This document shows positions 34,290 through 43,574 of a stretch of 64,000 nucleotides of DNA, in pieces. Position 1 is the stretch's first letter, and every line of letters begins with the position of its first letter. The notes below the pieces were generated by a model. That model saw only the letters and a list, made by a program, of their open reading frames with translations. It ran no database searches and had not been told where the DNA came from. The stretch covers positions 1,488,001-1,552,000 of the forward strand of contig CAWCXF010000007.1 in the NCBI GenBank assembly GCA_963799455.1. The letters run 5' to 3'. The position numbers and the translations under genes are program-made. This DNA comes from CAWCXF01 sp963799455. GTDB lineage: Bacteria > Pseudomonadota > Alphaproteobacteria > Rhodobacterales > Rhodobacteraceae.

Positions 34290-35061
34290 TCTCGCCGTCT
34301 CCGCCCGCTCCCTCGACCTCACCTTCCCCACCGCCGATGGCCCCGTCCACGCGCTCTCGGACGTGTCGCTCTCCGTCGAGCCCGGCGCCTTCGTCTCCTT
34401 CATCGGGCCGTCGGGCTGCGGCAAGACCACGTTCCTGCGCTGCGTCGCGGCGCTGGAGAAGCCCACCGGGGGCACGCTCACCGTCAACGGCATGTCCCCG
34501 GACGAGGCGCGCCGGGCGCGGGCCTACGGCTACGTGTTCCAGGCCGCGGGACTCTACCCGTGGCGCACCATCGGGGGCAACGTCCGGCTGCCGCTGGAGG
34601 TCATGGGCTTCTCGCGCGCCGAGCGGGCCGAGCGCACTCGCCGCGTGCTGGAGCTGGTGGACCTCGCGGGCTTCGAGAACCGCTACCCCTGGCAGCTCTC
34701 GGGCGGCATGCAGCAGCGCGCCTCGATCGCCCGCGCGCTCGCCTTCGACGCCGACATCCTGCTGATGGACGAGCCCTTCGGCGCGCTCGACGAGATCGTG
34801 CGCGACCGCCTGAACGAGGCGCTGCTGGCGCTCTGGGCGCGCACGGGCAAGACGGTCCTCTTCGTCACCCACTCGATCCCCGAGGCGGTCTACCTCTCGA
34901 CCCGCATCGTCGTGATGTCGCCGCGCCCGGGCCGCGTCACGGACGTGATCGAGAGCCCCCTGCCGCGCCACCGCCCCCTCGACATCCGCGACAGCCCCGA
35001 GTTCATCGCGCTCGCTCACCGCGTCCGCGACGGGCTGCGGGCGGGGATGGAGGCGGCGTGA
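34282..35061 (+). CDS. ABC transporter ATP-binding protein (SsuB/TauB/ThiZ type)
   Basis: A 259-residue ATPase. Walker A GPSGCGKTT, Q-loop FQAAGLYPWRTIGGNV, signature LSGGMQQRASIARAL, Walker B and D-loop ILLMDEPFGALDEIVRD, and switch His in LFVTHSIPEAVYLSTRI. The sequence type is that of nitrate, taurine, sulfonate and thiamine-precursor importers. The two permeases (35500, 36510) and the NMT1/THI5-type binding protein (37499) complete the transporter. The start overlaps the previous gene by eight bases. In this locus the substrate is probably a pyrimidine. Confidence 0.92.
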   Translation: MSDLAVSARSLDLTFPTADGPVHALSDVSLSVEPGAFVSFIGPSGCGKTTFLRCVAALEKPTGGTLTVNGMSPDEARRARAYGYVFQAAGLYPWRTIGGNVRLPLEVMGFSRAERAERTRRVLELVDLAGFENRYPWQLSGGMQQRASIARALAFDADILLMDEPFGALDEIVRDRLNEALLALWARTGKTVLFVTHSIPEAVYLSTRIVVMSPRPGRVTDVIESPLPRHRPLDIRDSPEFIALAHRVRDGLRAGMEAA

Positions 35062-35393
35062 GCGGGGCCGGCCTCGCCTGGCTCGGCTCGGCCACGGTGG
35101 CCTTCCTGGCCGCCGCCACCCTCCTTCGCATCTACGTCGAGACCGCGCGGGGCTGGCACCTGCTGGCGGCGCTCGCGCTCTACGTCGTGGGCAACCTCGT
35201 GATGGTGCGCATCATGCGCGAGACGGGGATGGCGGTGGCGATCTCGGTCTCGGGCGTGCTCCAGCTCGTGATGGCCAACCTGGTGGCGATCGCGGTCTTC
35301 GGCGAGCGCCCCCCTCTCCTGCGGACGGTCGGGATCGGGCTCGGGATCCTCGCGGTCGCGCTCATCGCCTGGCCCGCGAGGAGCCGCCCGTGA
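35058..35393 (+). CDS. Small four-helix DMT/SMR-like membrane protein
   Basis: A 111-residue protein starting at GTG 35058, overlapping the ATPase stop. Four predicted spans: LAWLGSATVAFLAAATLLRI, LLAALALYVVGNLVMVRI, MAVAISVSGVLQLVMANLVA and LRTVGIGLGILAVALIAW. The length, four helices and the GE in helix 3-4 (IAVFGERPPLL) resemble small multidrug resistance proteins and half-size EamA transporters. The Glu14 of EmrE-like pumps is not present in helix 1, so drug efflux is unlikely. Inside an import operon it might export a breakdown product or help the permease. Confidence 0.75.
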   Translation: MSGAGLAWLGSATVAFLAAATLLRIYVETARGWHLLAALALYVVGNLVMVRIMRETGMAVAISVSGVLQLVMANLVAIAVFGERPPLLRTVGIGLGILAVALIAWPARSRP

Positions 35394-35425
35394 CCGCCGG
35401 CCCGACGACCGGGCCGTCGCGGCGC

Positions 35426-35470
35426 GAGGGTCGGGCCTGCGAGGGTCGGGCCTGCGGGGGTCGGGCCTGC
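35426..35470. repeat. 15-bp tandem repeat, three copies
   Basis: The unit GAGGGTCGGGCCTGC is present at 35426-35440 and 35441-35455 with a one-base variant (GGGGGTCGGGCCTGC) at 35456-35470. It fills the gap between the small membrane protein and the first permease gene and could alter the distance between them. Confidence 0.85.
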
Positions 35471-35499
35471 GGGGGCGGCTCGTCGGGTCGAGCCCCGCT

Positions 35500-36513
35500 G
35501 TGGGGGTCGAGGTGACCGACGCTCCGAGCGTCGCCGCCCCCGGCGCGGGCGTCGGCCTCACCCGCCGCGGCCTGCGCGCCGGCCGCCGGGCCGGCCGGTC
35601 CGTCCTGCCCGTCGCGGCCGTGGTCGCCGCGCTCCTCGCGCTGTGGTATCTCGCCAGCATCCCCATGAACGCCGCCGCCTCGCTCATGGAGGCCGAGCGC
35701 GCGGGCGCCGTCGTCGACCCGCCCGAGGCGGCCGCGCGGCGCGACATGGGCGGGCTGGCGCTCGCGCTGCGCAACCCGGGCCCGGCGCTCGCGGGGGCGT
35801 TCGCGCAGGACCGCCCGCGGCTGCCCTCCCCGCATCAGGTGGCGGTCGAGCTGTGGGACACGACGATGGGCGTGGCCCCGACCTCCAAGCGCAGCCTCGT
35901 GCGCCACGCCGCGATCACGCTCGCGCCGACGCTGCTCGGATTCGCCATCGGCTCGGGGCTGGGGATCGCGCTCGCCATCGGCATCGTCCACAGCCGGGCG
36001 ATGGACATGAGCGTCATGCCCTGGGCCATCGCCTCGCAGACCGTGCCGATCCTGGCGCTGGCGCCGATGATCGTCGTGGTGGCGAACTCGGTCGGTCTCC
36101 AGGGCCTGGTGCCGAAGGCCATCGTCAGCGCCTACCTGTCCTTCTTCCCCGTCGTGGTCGGCATGGCCTCGGGCCTGCGCGCGCCCGAGCCGGCGCAGCT
36201 CGACCTGATGCGGACCTACGACGCCTCCCGAGCCCAGACGCTGGCGAAGCTGCGGCTGCCCTCCTCCGTTCCCTACCTCTTCGCCTCGCTCAAGATCGCG
36301 GTGGCGGCCGCGCTCGTCGGCGCCATCGTCGGCGAGCTTCCGACCGGCGCCGTCTCGGGCCTCGGCGCGCGGCTGCTGGCGGGGAGCTACTACGGCCAGA
36401 CGGTGCAGATCTGGTCGGCGCTCCTCGCCGCGGCCATCGCCGCGGCGGCGCTGGTGGGGGCGATCGGGGCGATCGAGCGGATGACGCTCCGGCGGATGGG
36501 GATGGGGCCGTGA
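35500..36513 (+). CDS. ABC transporter permease (first subunit)
   Basis: A 337-residue inner membrane protein. The start is uncertain: GTG 35500 or GTG 35512, each with only a G-rich stretch as ribosome site. A first span (VLPVAAVVAALLALWYLASI) is followed by a periplasmic loop with NPGPALAGAFAQDRPRLPSP. The permease core then has the usual BPD signature: LRHAAITLAPTLLGFAIGSG-like text, the EAA-type loop DLMRTYDASRAQTLAKLRLP and the helix SVPYLFASLKIAVAAALVGA. It pairs with the second permease that starts in the overlapping GTGA at 36510. Confidence 0.88.
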   Translation: MGVEVTDAPSVAAPGAGVGLTRRGLRAGRRAGRSVLPVAAVVAALLALWYLASIPMNAAASLMEAERAGAVVDPPEAAARRDMGGLALALRNPGPALAGAFAQDRPRLPSPHQVAVELWDTTMGVAPTSKRSLVRHAAITLAPTLLGFAIGSGLGIALAIGIVHSRAMDMSVMPWAIASQTVPILALAPMIVVVANSVGLQGLVPKAIVSAYLSFFPVVVGMASGLRAPEPAQLDLMRTYDASRAQTLAKLRLPSSVPYLFASLKIAVAAALVGAIVGELPTGAVSGLGARLLAGSYYGQTVQIWSALLAAAIAAAALVGAIGAIERMTLRRMGMGP

Positions 36514-37502
36514 GCCGGGCTGCGAGAGCGGTGCGGGAGGTCTGGGCCGACTCGACGGTCCAGGTCACGCCGGGCCGGGCGCAGACCGAAGGCGACCTGA
36601 GGGGGCTCGGGCTCCTGGCGATCCTGGTGGCGGGGGCGGCGGTCCTGGACTGGCGCCTCGCGGCGATCCTCCTCGTCTGGCTCGCCGCCTGGCGGCTGAA
36701 CGCGAAGCTCGCCGCGCGTGAGGGCCGGGCCGTCGGCCTCGCCGTGCCCGCCCTCTTCGGCCTCACCCTCCTCCTGCTGTGGGAGATGGCCGTCCGCCTC
36801 TACGACGTGCCCGCGGTCATCCTGCCCGCGCCATCGGCCATCGCGGGGGCCGTCGTCGCGGGCGCGGGCACGCTCTGGATCGACTTCCGCCAGACCGTGC
36901 TGCGCGGCGCGCTGACCGGCTGGGCGATCGGCTGCGCGTCGGCGCTCCTCACGGCCGTCGCGGTGGACGCCTGGGGCGCCCTGCGCCGCGGGCTGCTGCC
37001 GGTCGGCACCGTCATGGCAGCACTCCCGATCGTCGGCACCGCGCCGATCCTGGTGATGTGGTTCGGCTTCGGCTGGGAGTCGAAGGCCGCCGTGGTGGTC
37101 GTGATGGTGTTCTTCCCCGTGCTGGTGAACGCCGTCGCGGGGCTGTCGGACACCGCGGCCGTGCAGCGCGACCTGATGGCGACCTATGGCGCCTCCCATG
37201 CCCAGCGGCTCCTCAAGCTGAGGCTGCCCGCGGCGCTGCCCTTCGTCTTCAACGGGCTCAAGATCGCCACCACGCTGGCGCTGATCGGCGCGATCGTCGC
37301 CGAGTTCTTCGGCAGCCCGACGCGCGGCATGGGGTTTCGGATCTCGACCGAGGTGGGGCGCTTGAACCTGCCCATGGTCTGGGCCGAGATCGCGGTCGCC
37401 GCCGTCGCGGGCTCGGCCTTCTACGGCGCGATCGCGTGGCTGGAGCGGCGGGCCTGCTTCTGGCACCCTTCGCAACGACGACAAACGGGGAGAGAGACAT
37501 GA
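36510..37502 (+). CDS. ABC transporter permease (second subunit)
   Basis: A 330-residue permease starting at GTG 36510, overlapping its twin by GTGA. After a cytoplasmic start and two helices (LGLLAILVAGAAVLDWRLAA, then VGLAVPALFGLTLLLLWEMA), the core carries YDVPAVILPAPSAIAGAVVA, LPIVGTAPILVMWFGFGWES and the EAA-type loop DLMATYGASHAQRLLKLRLP, close to the same loop in the neighbouring permease. The pair would form the membrane pore with the ATPase at 34282. The last codons overlap the binding-protein start (ATGA). Confidence 0.9.
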   Translation: MSRAARAVREVWADSTVQVTPGRAQTEGDLRGLGLLAILVAGAAVLDWRLAAILLVWLAAWRLNAKLAAREGRAVGLAVPALFGLTLLLLWEMAVRLYDVPAVILPAPSAIAGAVVAGAGTLWIDFRQTVLRGALTGWAIGCASALLTAVAVDAWGALRRGLLPVGTVMAALPIVGTAPILVMWFGFGWESKAAVVVVMVFFPVLVNAVAGLSDTAAVQRDLMATYGASHAQRLLKLRLPAALPFVFNGLKIATTLALIGAIVAEFFGSPTRGMGFRISTEVGRLNLPMVWAEIAVAAVAGSAFYGAIAWLERRACFWHPSQRRQTGRET

Positions 37503-38482
37503 GACTTGGCCTCGCCACAACCTTCGCGCTCGCTGCCGGCACCGCCGGCGCGCAGGATCCCGACGATCTGACGCTCCAGCTCAAATGGGTCACCCAGGGG
37601 CAGTTCGCGGGCTACTACGTCGCGCAGGAGGAGGGCTTCTACGAGGAGGAGGGCCTCGACGTGACCATCTTGCCCGGCGGGCCCGACATCGCGCCGACGC
37701 AGGTGCTCGCCGGCGGCGGCGCGGACGTGATGACCGACTGGATGCCGTCCGCGCTCGCGGCGCGCGAGAAGGGCCTGCCGGTGGTCAACATCGCCCAGCC
37801 CTTCAAGCGCTCGGGGCTGATGCTGACCTGCTGGAAGGACACCGGCATCGAGGGGCCCGAGGACTTCCGCGGCAAGACCATCGGCGTGTGGTTCTTCGGC
37901 AACGAGTACCCGTTCCTGTCGTGGATGAGCCAGGAGGGGATCCCGACCGACGGCGGCCCCGACGGCGTGACGGTGCTCAAGCAGGGCTTCAACGTCGATC
38001 CCCTGCTCCAGCGCCAGGCCGACTGCATCTCGACCATGACCTACAACGAGTACGGCCAGGTGCTCGACGCGGGCGTGAGCGAGGACGAGCTGACGACCTT
38101 CCGCTACGAGGACCAGGGCGTGGCGACGCTCGAGGACGGGCTCTGGACGCTCGAGGAGAACCTCGAGGATCCCGAGATGGTGGACAAGCTCGCCCGCTTC
38201 GTGCGCGCCTCGATGAAGGGCTGGGCATGGGCCGCCGAGAACCCCGACGAGGCCGCCGGGATCGTGCTCGACAACGACGCGACGGGTGCTCAGACCGAGG
38301 CGCACCAAAGGCGCATGGTGCGCGAGATCGCCCTCCTGACCGAGGGCTCGGACGGCACGCTCGACCCGGCCGACTACCGGCGGACGGTGGACACGCTCCT
38401 GGCCGGCGGCTCCGATCCGGTGATCGGCCAGGAGCCTCGGGGCGCCACCACCGACGTGGTGACGGACGCGGCGCTGAACTAG
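37499..38482 (+). CDS. ABC transporter substrate-binding protein, NMT1/THI5-like
   Basis: A 327-residue periplasmic binding protein. Signal peptide LGLATTFALAAGTAGAQ. The family features are plain: LQLKWVTQGQFAGYYVAQEE, GFYEEEGLDVTILPGGPDI, LAGGGADVMTDWMPSALAAR and PFKRSGLMLTCWKDTGIEGP. Members bind pyrimidines such as thiamine precursors or related heterocycles, in line with the dihydropyrimidine genes in the same operon; uracil or thymine uptake is the inference. GGGGAGAG precedes the ATG. It is the last gene of the operon that begins at or before 32200. Confidence 0.9.
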   Translation: MRLGLATTFALAAGTAGAQDPDDLTLQLKWVTQGQFAGYYVAQEEGFYEEEGLDVTILPGGPDIAPTQVLAGGGADVMTDWMPSALAAREKGLPVVNIAQPFKRSGLMLTCWKDTGIEGPEDFRGKTIGVWFFGNEYPFLSWMSQEGIPTDGGPDGVTVLKQGFNVDPLLQRQADCISTMTYNEYGQVLDAGVSEDELTTFRYEDQGVATLEDGLWTLEENLEDPEMVDKLARFVRASMKGWAWAAENPDEAAGIVLDNDATGAQTEAHQRRMVREIALLTEGSDGTLDPADYRRTVDTLLAGGSDPVIGQEPRGATTDVVTDAALN

Positions 38483-39324
38483 CCGGCCCGACACCGCGCG
38501 CAGGCGGGTCCGTCTGCGCAGGCGGGCACGCGGCGGGCCGCCGATCGGCCGGCGCGCGCGACGCGGCTCGGGAGGCGGGTCGCGTCGGCCCGCCGGGGGA
38601 GGGGACGGCGTCCGGCGTCCGGCGGTCGCGGGCGCCTCCCGGATCGGCTCGCCTCTCGTCAGGGCGTCGATCGTGAGCTGGGCTACGTCCGCCCGCGGTG
38701 TCCTGCCTCCGCGCAGGTCGCGGTCGCCGAGGTGGCGGCCCCGCACCGGTGGGCGCTCGCCCTCCGCGGGGTCGCCGTCGCGCGGCAGGGCCCACCCGCA
38801 TCGCTCCCGAAGACCGGCGGCGGGGCCTCCACCGGCCCGTCGATGCCGGCGCCTCTCGGCCGGCGTGCGATCCATCCGCCCCCCGCCGGAGGCGCCTCCC
38901 GCGAGCGGACGTCCCGCCGGTCGCGGGAGGGCACGGCGCGCGCGCCCTGCGCCCGCCAGCGGTCGAGCGCCATCCCGCCAGGCCCGTCGCGTGTCCGTGG
39001 ACGGCCGTGGGCGCCGGCCCGGTCGATGCGCCGTCGCGCGGCGAGCCCTCGGGACGGCCTCGGGATCCTCCGAGGCGCGCGGCACGACCGCGATCCGCCG
39101 GGCGGGATCCCCGAGCGGGCCACGGCTCCGCTCGCGGCGCACACCCGGCACCTCATGGCCCCGGCCGAGCGCATGCCGCCCCGTGGATCGCCGGAGCGTG
39201 CCGGACACCCTCTGGGGTGCGGACCTTCGCCGCGACCCCCGCCGCCCGCCGCCCGATGGCGCCGGCGGAGCCGGAGGGCCGCGCGAGGTGGGCCGGCTCG
39301 GCGGCCTCGCCGAACGGGCGGCGC
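38483..39324. other. Long gene-free stretch (about 840 bases)
   Basis: No gene that I can support. Long open frames exist on both strands, but this is expected at such GC content; none starts with a ribosome site or shows a recognisable domain, and their predicted proteins are Arg/Pro/Gly-rich. I saw no terminator with a T-run after the binding-protein gene. Confidence 0.4.
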
Positions 39325-39352
39325 TTGGCTCGGCGACGGGCGCTCGTATATG
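39325..39352 (+). promoter_or_regulatory. Putative leaderless promoter of dusA
   Basis: TTGGCT at 39325-39330, 16 bases, TATATG at 39347-39352, then 7 bases to the ATG at 39360. TATATG is the most AT-rich hexamer for hundreds of bases on either side. No ribosome site is present. Confidence 0.55.
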
Positions 39353-39359
39353 CGGGGCC

Positions 39360-40421
<1,062 letters not shown>

Positions 40422-40842
40422 CGCCTCGACGCGGCCCGCGCGGGCGCTGGCCTCTTCCCCGGAGGGCCGGCGCATGGGCCCCGGCGGCGACGGCCCGGGG
40501 GCCTAGACGCCCGGTCTGACGCGGCGCCCTCCCCCGTCGCCGCTCCGCCGAGCGCCCCGCCGCGGGTCGGAGCGCCGCGGGAGGTTCTCCTGCGTCGGGC
40601 CCCGTCTCCTTCCCCGCGGGGCCCTCCGCGACCTGCGGCGACGCGCCCAGAGCGCCGAGGAGGCGGCCCGACCGTTCCGCGAGGTGCGCGGCCTCCCAGG
40701 TCCAGCGGACGCTCGCGGCGCCGCCGGCCCCCCGCGCCGATGCCGATCGGAGGCCCGCGCCGACCGGGACGCGCCCGCGCGTCGCCGGGCCCTTGACCCC
40801 CCTCGTCAATCCGCCACAGGTGCCGGCCGGAGGGGGGAGGCC
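40422..40842. other. Gene-free stretch upstream of a TauE/SafE gene
   Basis: No convincing gene. TTGACC at 40793-40798, 45 bases before the next start, may be a -35, but no good -10 lies 16-18 bases further on. GGCCCCGG-rich inverted segments near 40450-40505 may end dusA transcription. Confidence 0.4.
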
Positions 40843-41658
40843 ATGGATCCGACGACGCTGACCATCACGGCCGCCCTCCTGCTGGTGATCGGGGCCGGGG
40901 CGGGGCTGCTGGCGGGGCTCCTCGGCGTCGGCGGCGGCATCGTGCTCGTGCCCGCCTATTTCTACGCCTTCACCGCGCTGGGCTTCGAGAGCCCGGATCT
41001 GATGCGGATCTGCGTCGCCACCTCGCTGGCCACCATCATCGTCACCTCGCTGCGCTCGCTCCAGACCCACGCCAAGCGCGGCGCCGTGGAGTGGGACGTG
41101 CTGCGCGGCTGGGCGCCGGGCATCGCGGTGGGCGCCGTCGCAGGGATGCTGACGGCCTCGTCGCTCTCCTCGACGGCGCTCCAGGCGGTGTTCGGCGCGC
41201 TCGCGCTGGTGGTGGGCCTCTACCTCGCCCTGGGCCGCGGCGACTGGCGCGTGGCCGACGCGATGCCCGGGCCGTGGGGCCGCGCGTGGATGTCGCCCCT
41301 GGTGGGCTTCTTCTCGGTGCTGGTGGGCATCGGCGGCGGCAGCCTGGGCGTGCCGATCATGACGCTGCACGCCATGCCGATCCACCGCGCAGTGGCGACG
41401 GCGGCGGGCTTCGGCGTGCTGATCGCGGTCCCCTCCGTGATCGGCTTCCTGCTGGCGCCGGTGGGGGCGCCGCGCCCGCCGCTCCAGGTCGGGTCGGTCA
41501 ACCTCGCCGCCTTCGCCCTGACCATCGCCATGACGCTGATCACGGCGCCGATCGGCGCGCGGCTCGCGCACAGCATGAACCCGGTGCCGCTGCGCCGGGT
41601 GTTCGCCGTCTTCCTGATCGCCGTGGCGATCAACATGGGCGTGGAGGCGCTCACCTAG
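40843..41658 (+). CDS. TauE/SafE-family membrane permease
   Basis: A 271-residue protein with about eight spans; members export sulfite, sulfoacetate or related anions. The two half-repeats typical of the family are visible: LLAGLLGVGGGIVLVPAYFY near the N-terminus and FSVLVGIGGGSLGVPIMTLH after residue 150, both with the GxGGG motif. Other landmarks: LMRICVATSLATIIVTSLRS, VATAAGFGVLIAVPSVIGFL and the C-terminal LRRVFAVFLIAVAINMGVEA. AGGGGGGAGG precedes the ATG. The stop (TAG) lies within CTAG, shared with the convergent DUF1289 gene. Confidence 0.9.
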   Translation: MDPTTLTITAALLLVIGAGAGLLAGLLGVGGGIVLVPAYFYAFTALGFESPDLMRICVATSLATIIVTSLRSLQTHAKRGAVEWDVLRGWAPGIAVGAVAGMLTASSLSSTALQAVFGALALVVGLYLALGRGDWRVADAMPGPWGRAWMSPLVGFFSVLVGIGGGSLGVPIMTLHAMPIHRAVATAAGFGVLIAVPSVIGFLLAPVGAPRPPLQVGSVNLAAFALTIAMTLITAPIGARLAHSMNPVPLRRVFAVFLIAVAINMGVEALT

Positions 41659-41882
41659 CCGACGGGATGCGTCCGGCGGCGCCCGCCGCGGCGATGCGCG
41701 AGGCGCGGCGCGCGGGCGGGCAGGGCGGCCAGCACGTCGCGCCGCTCGTCGGGCGCCATCGCCCGCCAGTTGGCGATCTCCTCGATCGTCCGGAGGCAGC
41801 CGACGCAGAGCCCCGACGGGTGCATCGAGCAGATCCGGACGCAGGGGCTCTCGGGCTCGTCGCGTCGCCACGGATCGTTCAT
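41655..41882 (-). CDS. DUF1289 domain protein
   Basis: A 75-residue protein with the DUF1289 signature: SPCVRICSMHPSGLCVGCLR with four cysteines in a CxxxC...CxxC pattern, then TIEEIANWRAMAPDERRDVL. The cysteines should bind a metal or Fe-S cluster. It is transcribed after ruvX, overlapping it by ATGA (41879-41882), and converges on the TauE/SafE gene with a shared CTAG stop. The function is unknown; the domain often lies next to ruvX-like genes or alone in alpha- and gammaproteobacteria. Confidence 0.88.
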   Translation of the reverse strand: MNDPWRRDEPESPCVRICSMHPSGLCVGCLRTIEEIANWRAMAPDERRDVLAALPARAPRLAHRRGGRRRTHPVG

Positions 41883-42364
41883 CGAGCCTCCCCTCGGGCC
41901 TCCAGGTGCCGCAGCCGGTCGAGCGCGCCCTGCAGGATATAGGCCGCCGCGACCGAGTCGATGATCCGGGCGCGACGCCTTCGTGACGCATCCGCCTCGA
42001 TGAGCGCACGCTCGGCCGCGACCGTGGACAGCCGCTCGTCCCAGAACGCCGTCGGCAGGTCGGTCAGCCGCGAGAGGTTGCGCGCGAACGCCCGCGCCGA
42101 CTGCGCCCGCGGCCCCTCCGAGCCGTCCATGTTGCGCGGCAGGCCGATCACGAGCCCGCCGATCTCGCGCCCCGCGGCGATCTCCAGCACCCTCCCCGCG
42201 TCGAGCGTGAACTTGCGCCGCCGGATGGTCTCGAGCGGGGACGCCACGCCGCGCAGCCGGTCCGACACCGCCACGCCCACGGTCTTGGTCCCGAGGTCGA
42301 GGCCCATCACGGCGCGCATCGGCGCGAGCGCCCGCGCGAAGGCCTCCATCCCCTCGAAGATCAT
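41879..42364 (-). CDS. ruvX: Holliday junction resolvase-like protein (YqgF/RuvX)
   Basis: A 161-residue RNase H-fold nuclease that is essential in many bacteria and acts in pre-16S rRNA processing. Family landmarks: MGLDLGTKTVGVAVSDRLRG with the catalytic Asp, GGLVIGLPRNMDGSEGPRAQ, the second acidic residue in FWDERLSTVAAERAL and the third in IIDSVAAAYILQGALD. A promoter with a -10 lying 6 bases before the ATG (42371-42399) suggests leaderless expression. It overlaps the DUF1289 gene downstream. Confidence 0.92.
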   Translation of the reverse strand: MIFEGMEAFARALAPMRAVMGLDLGTKTVGVAVSDRLRGVASPLETIRRRKFTLDAGRVLEIAAGREIGGLVIGLPRNMDGSEGPRAQSARAFARNLSRLTDLPTAFWDERLSTVAAERALIEADASRRRRARIIDSVAAAYILQGALDRLRHLEARGEAR

Positions 42365-42370
42365 GCCCGC

Positions 42371-42399
42371 GCCCTAGCCGCGCCGCCGTCGTGCCGCAA
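42371..42399 (-). promoter_or_regulatory. Putative leaderless promoter of ruvX
   Basis: On the minus strand TTGCGG, 17 bases, TAGGGC, then 6 bases to the ATG. No ribosome site. Same geometry as at 7041, 47804 and 47881. Confidence 0.5.
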
Positions 42400-42582
42400 G
42401 CGTCCGGGCCCCCATGGCACGCGACAACAGCCGGATGGGAAGGTGGACGCCGGGGACGGCCCAGGGACGAAGGGCGGCGGCGCCCCATCGCCCGGCGCGT
42501 CGAGGCCGCACGGGACCGGCTCGGGGCGCTGCCGCGCCGCATCGTCCGCGCCGCCGCCCCCTGGGCGGCGGCGCGGTCCCGC

Positions 42583-42846
42583 TCAGGCGGCCCACGCCTC
42601 CTCGGCCCACGCCTCCTCGGCCATCGTCGCCTCGATCCCGGCGACCTCGTCGCGCGCCTCGACATGGATGCGGTGCGCGGCGCGGAAGCGCTCCGCGGCG
42701 GCCTGCACGTCGGCGTCGCCCCGGGCGCGCGCGTGCTCGAACGCCGCCTCCGCCCGCCTCGCCGCCCGCGCCGCCGCGGCCTCGGCGTCCCGTGCGGCGT
42801 CGAGCGCCCCCGATATCGCCGTCCCGAAATCCAGCCCGATCTTCAT
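42583..42846 (-). CDS. Small alanine-rich coiled-coil protein
   Basis: An 87-residue protein, MKIGLDFGTAISGALDAARD at the start, then a long helix rich in Ala, Glu and Arg (AAAARAARRAEAAFEHARAR). The C-terminus repeats AEEAWAEEAW. The ribosome site AGCGGGGAAG precedes the ATG at 42844-42846, and a well-spaced promoter lies at 42876-42904, which is why I accept this as a gene. The helix suggests a coiled coil or a nucleoid- or cell-surface-binding protein. No family is recognised. Confidence 0.65.
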   Translation of the reverse strand: MKIGLDFGTAISGALDAARDAEAAAARAARRAEAAFEHARARGDADVQAAAERFRAAHRIHVEARDEVAGIEATMAEEAWAEEAWAA

Positions 42847-42875
42847 GACGCGCTTCCCCGCTCGAAGACGTTCGC

Positions 42876-42904
42876 ACTATGTTCCGATGCTCCTCCCGTG
42901 TCCA
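42876..42904 (-). promoter_or_regulatory. Putative promoter of the coiled-coil protein gene
   Basis: On the minus strand TGGACA, 17 bases, CATAGT. Initiation about 7 bases later would leave a 20-25 base leader with the AGCGGGGAAG site. Confidence 0.5.
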
Positions 42905-43058
42905 GATGAAATTCGCGTCGGATTTGACACGCCCGCTCGTCGTGGCGGGGGGCCGGCGCTCCGGCTCGCTCGATCGCGCTCGGGCGGGCCGGCTTGAGCC
43001 GATCGCAAGGCCTCCGACGATACGCGGCCCCCGACGCCGCCCGACCCCGGAGATCCTC

Positions 43059-43487
43059 ATGAGACGCCTCGCCGGCCTCCTCGCCGGCCTCCTCGCCGAC
43101 CGCCTCGCGGCCGCGCCCGCGGCCTCGGCCGGCGCCGCGCCGACGCTCTACACCTGCACCTTCGAGAGCGCGCGAGGGGGCCGCTGGATGGCGCCCGAGA
43201 TGGCCCTTGCCTACGAGGCCGGCGCCGAGCGCGCGACGGTGAGCGATCCGATCGCTCAGCATTCCCCCGGCGGGCCGGTCCAGGGCCGCATGGTGCGCGG
43301 CACCGCCGAGGCGTTGGGCGTCCGCGGGGATCCGAGCCGCATCCGCACCGACCAGCGGCAGTTCGTCGCCAAGCTCATGCGTCGCCTGACGATCCGGAAG
43401 GCGGACGGCCGCGCCGGCGTCTCGGTGAGGCCGGCGGGCGACGCCGACGCCGTCCGCGCGCCCGGGCGCTGCCGTCCGGCGGGCTGA
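43059..43487 (+). CDS. Exported hypothetical protein
   Basis: A 142-residue protein with signal peptide MRRLAGLLAGLLADRLAAAP and likely cleavage after ASAGA. The mature part is beta-rich: LYTCTFESARGGRWMAPEMA, LAYEAGAERATVSDPIAQHS, FVAKLMRRLTIRKADGRAGV and the ending APGRCRPAG. Two cysteines (YTCTF and GRCRP) probably pair in the periplasm. From memory, similar small exported proteins are common in Rhodobacterales without a function. CCGGAG precedes the ATG at 43059. Confidence 0.75.
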   Translation: MRRLAGLLAGLLADRLAAAPAASAGAAPTLYTCTFESARGGRWMAPEMALAYEAGAERATVSDPIAQHSPGGPVQGRMVRGTAEALGVRGDPSRIRTDQRQFVAKLMRRLTIRKADGRAGVSVRPAGDADAVRAPGRCRPAG

Positions 43488-43574
43488 GGGATCGCGCCTC
43501 GCGCGGACCTTGACCGGGGCGGGATCGGCGCTCACTAGACCGTGGAGCGTCAACCATCCGGAAAGGAAGCCCCC

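Noticed and set aside
38683..39174. A gene on the minus strand in the 840-base gap
   Set aside because: The predicted protein is Arg/Pro/Gly-rich, has no domain and no ribosome site; I treat the frame as random.
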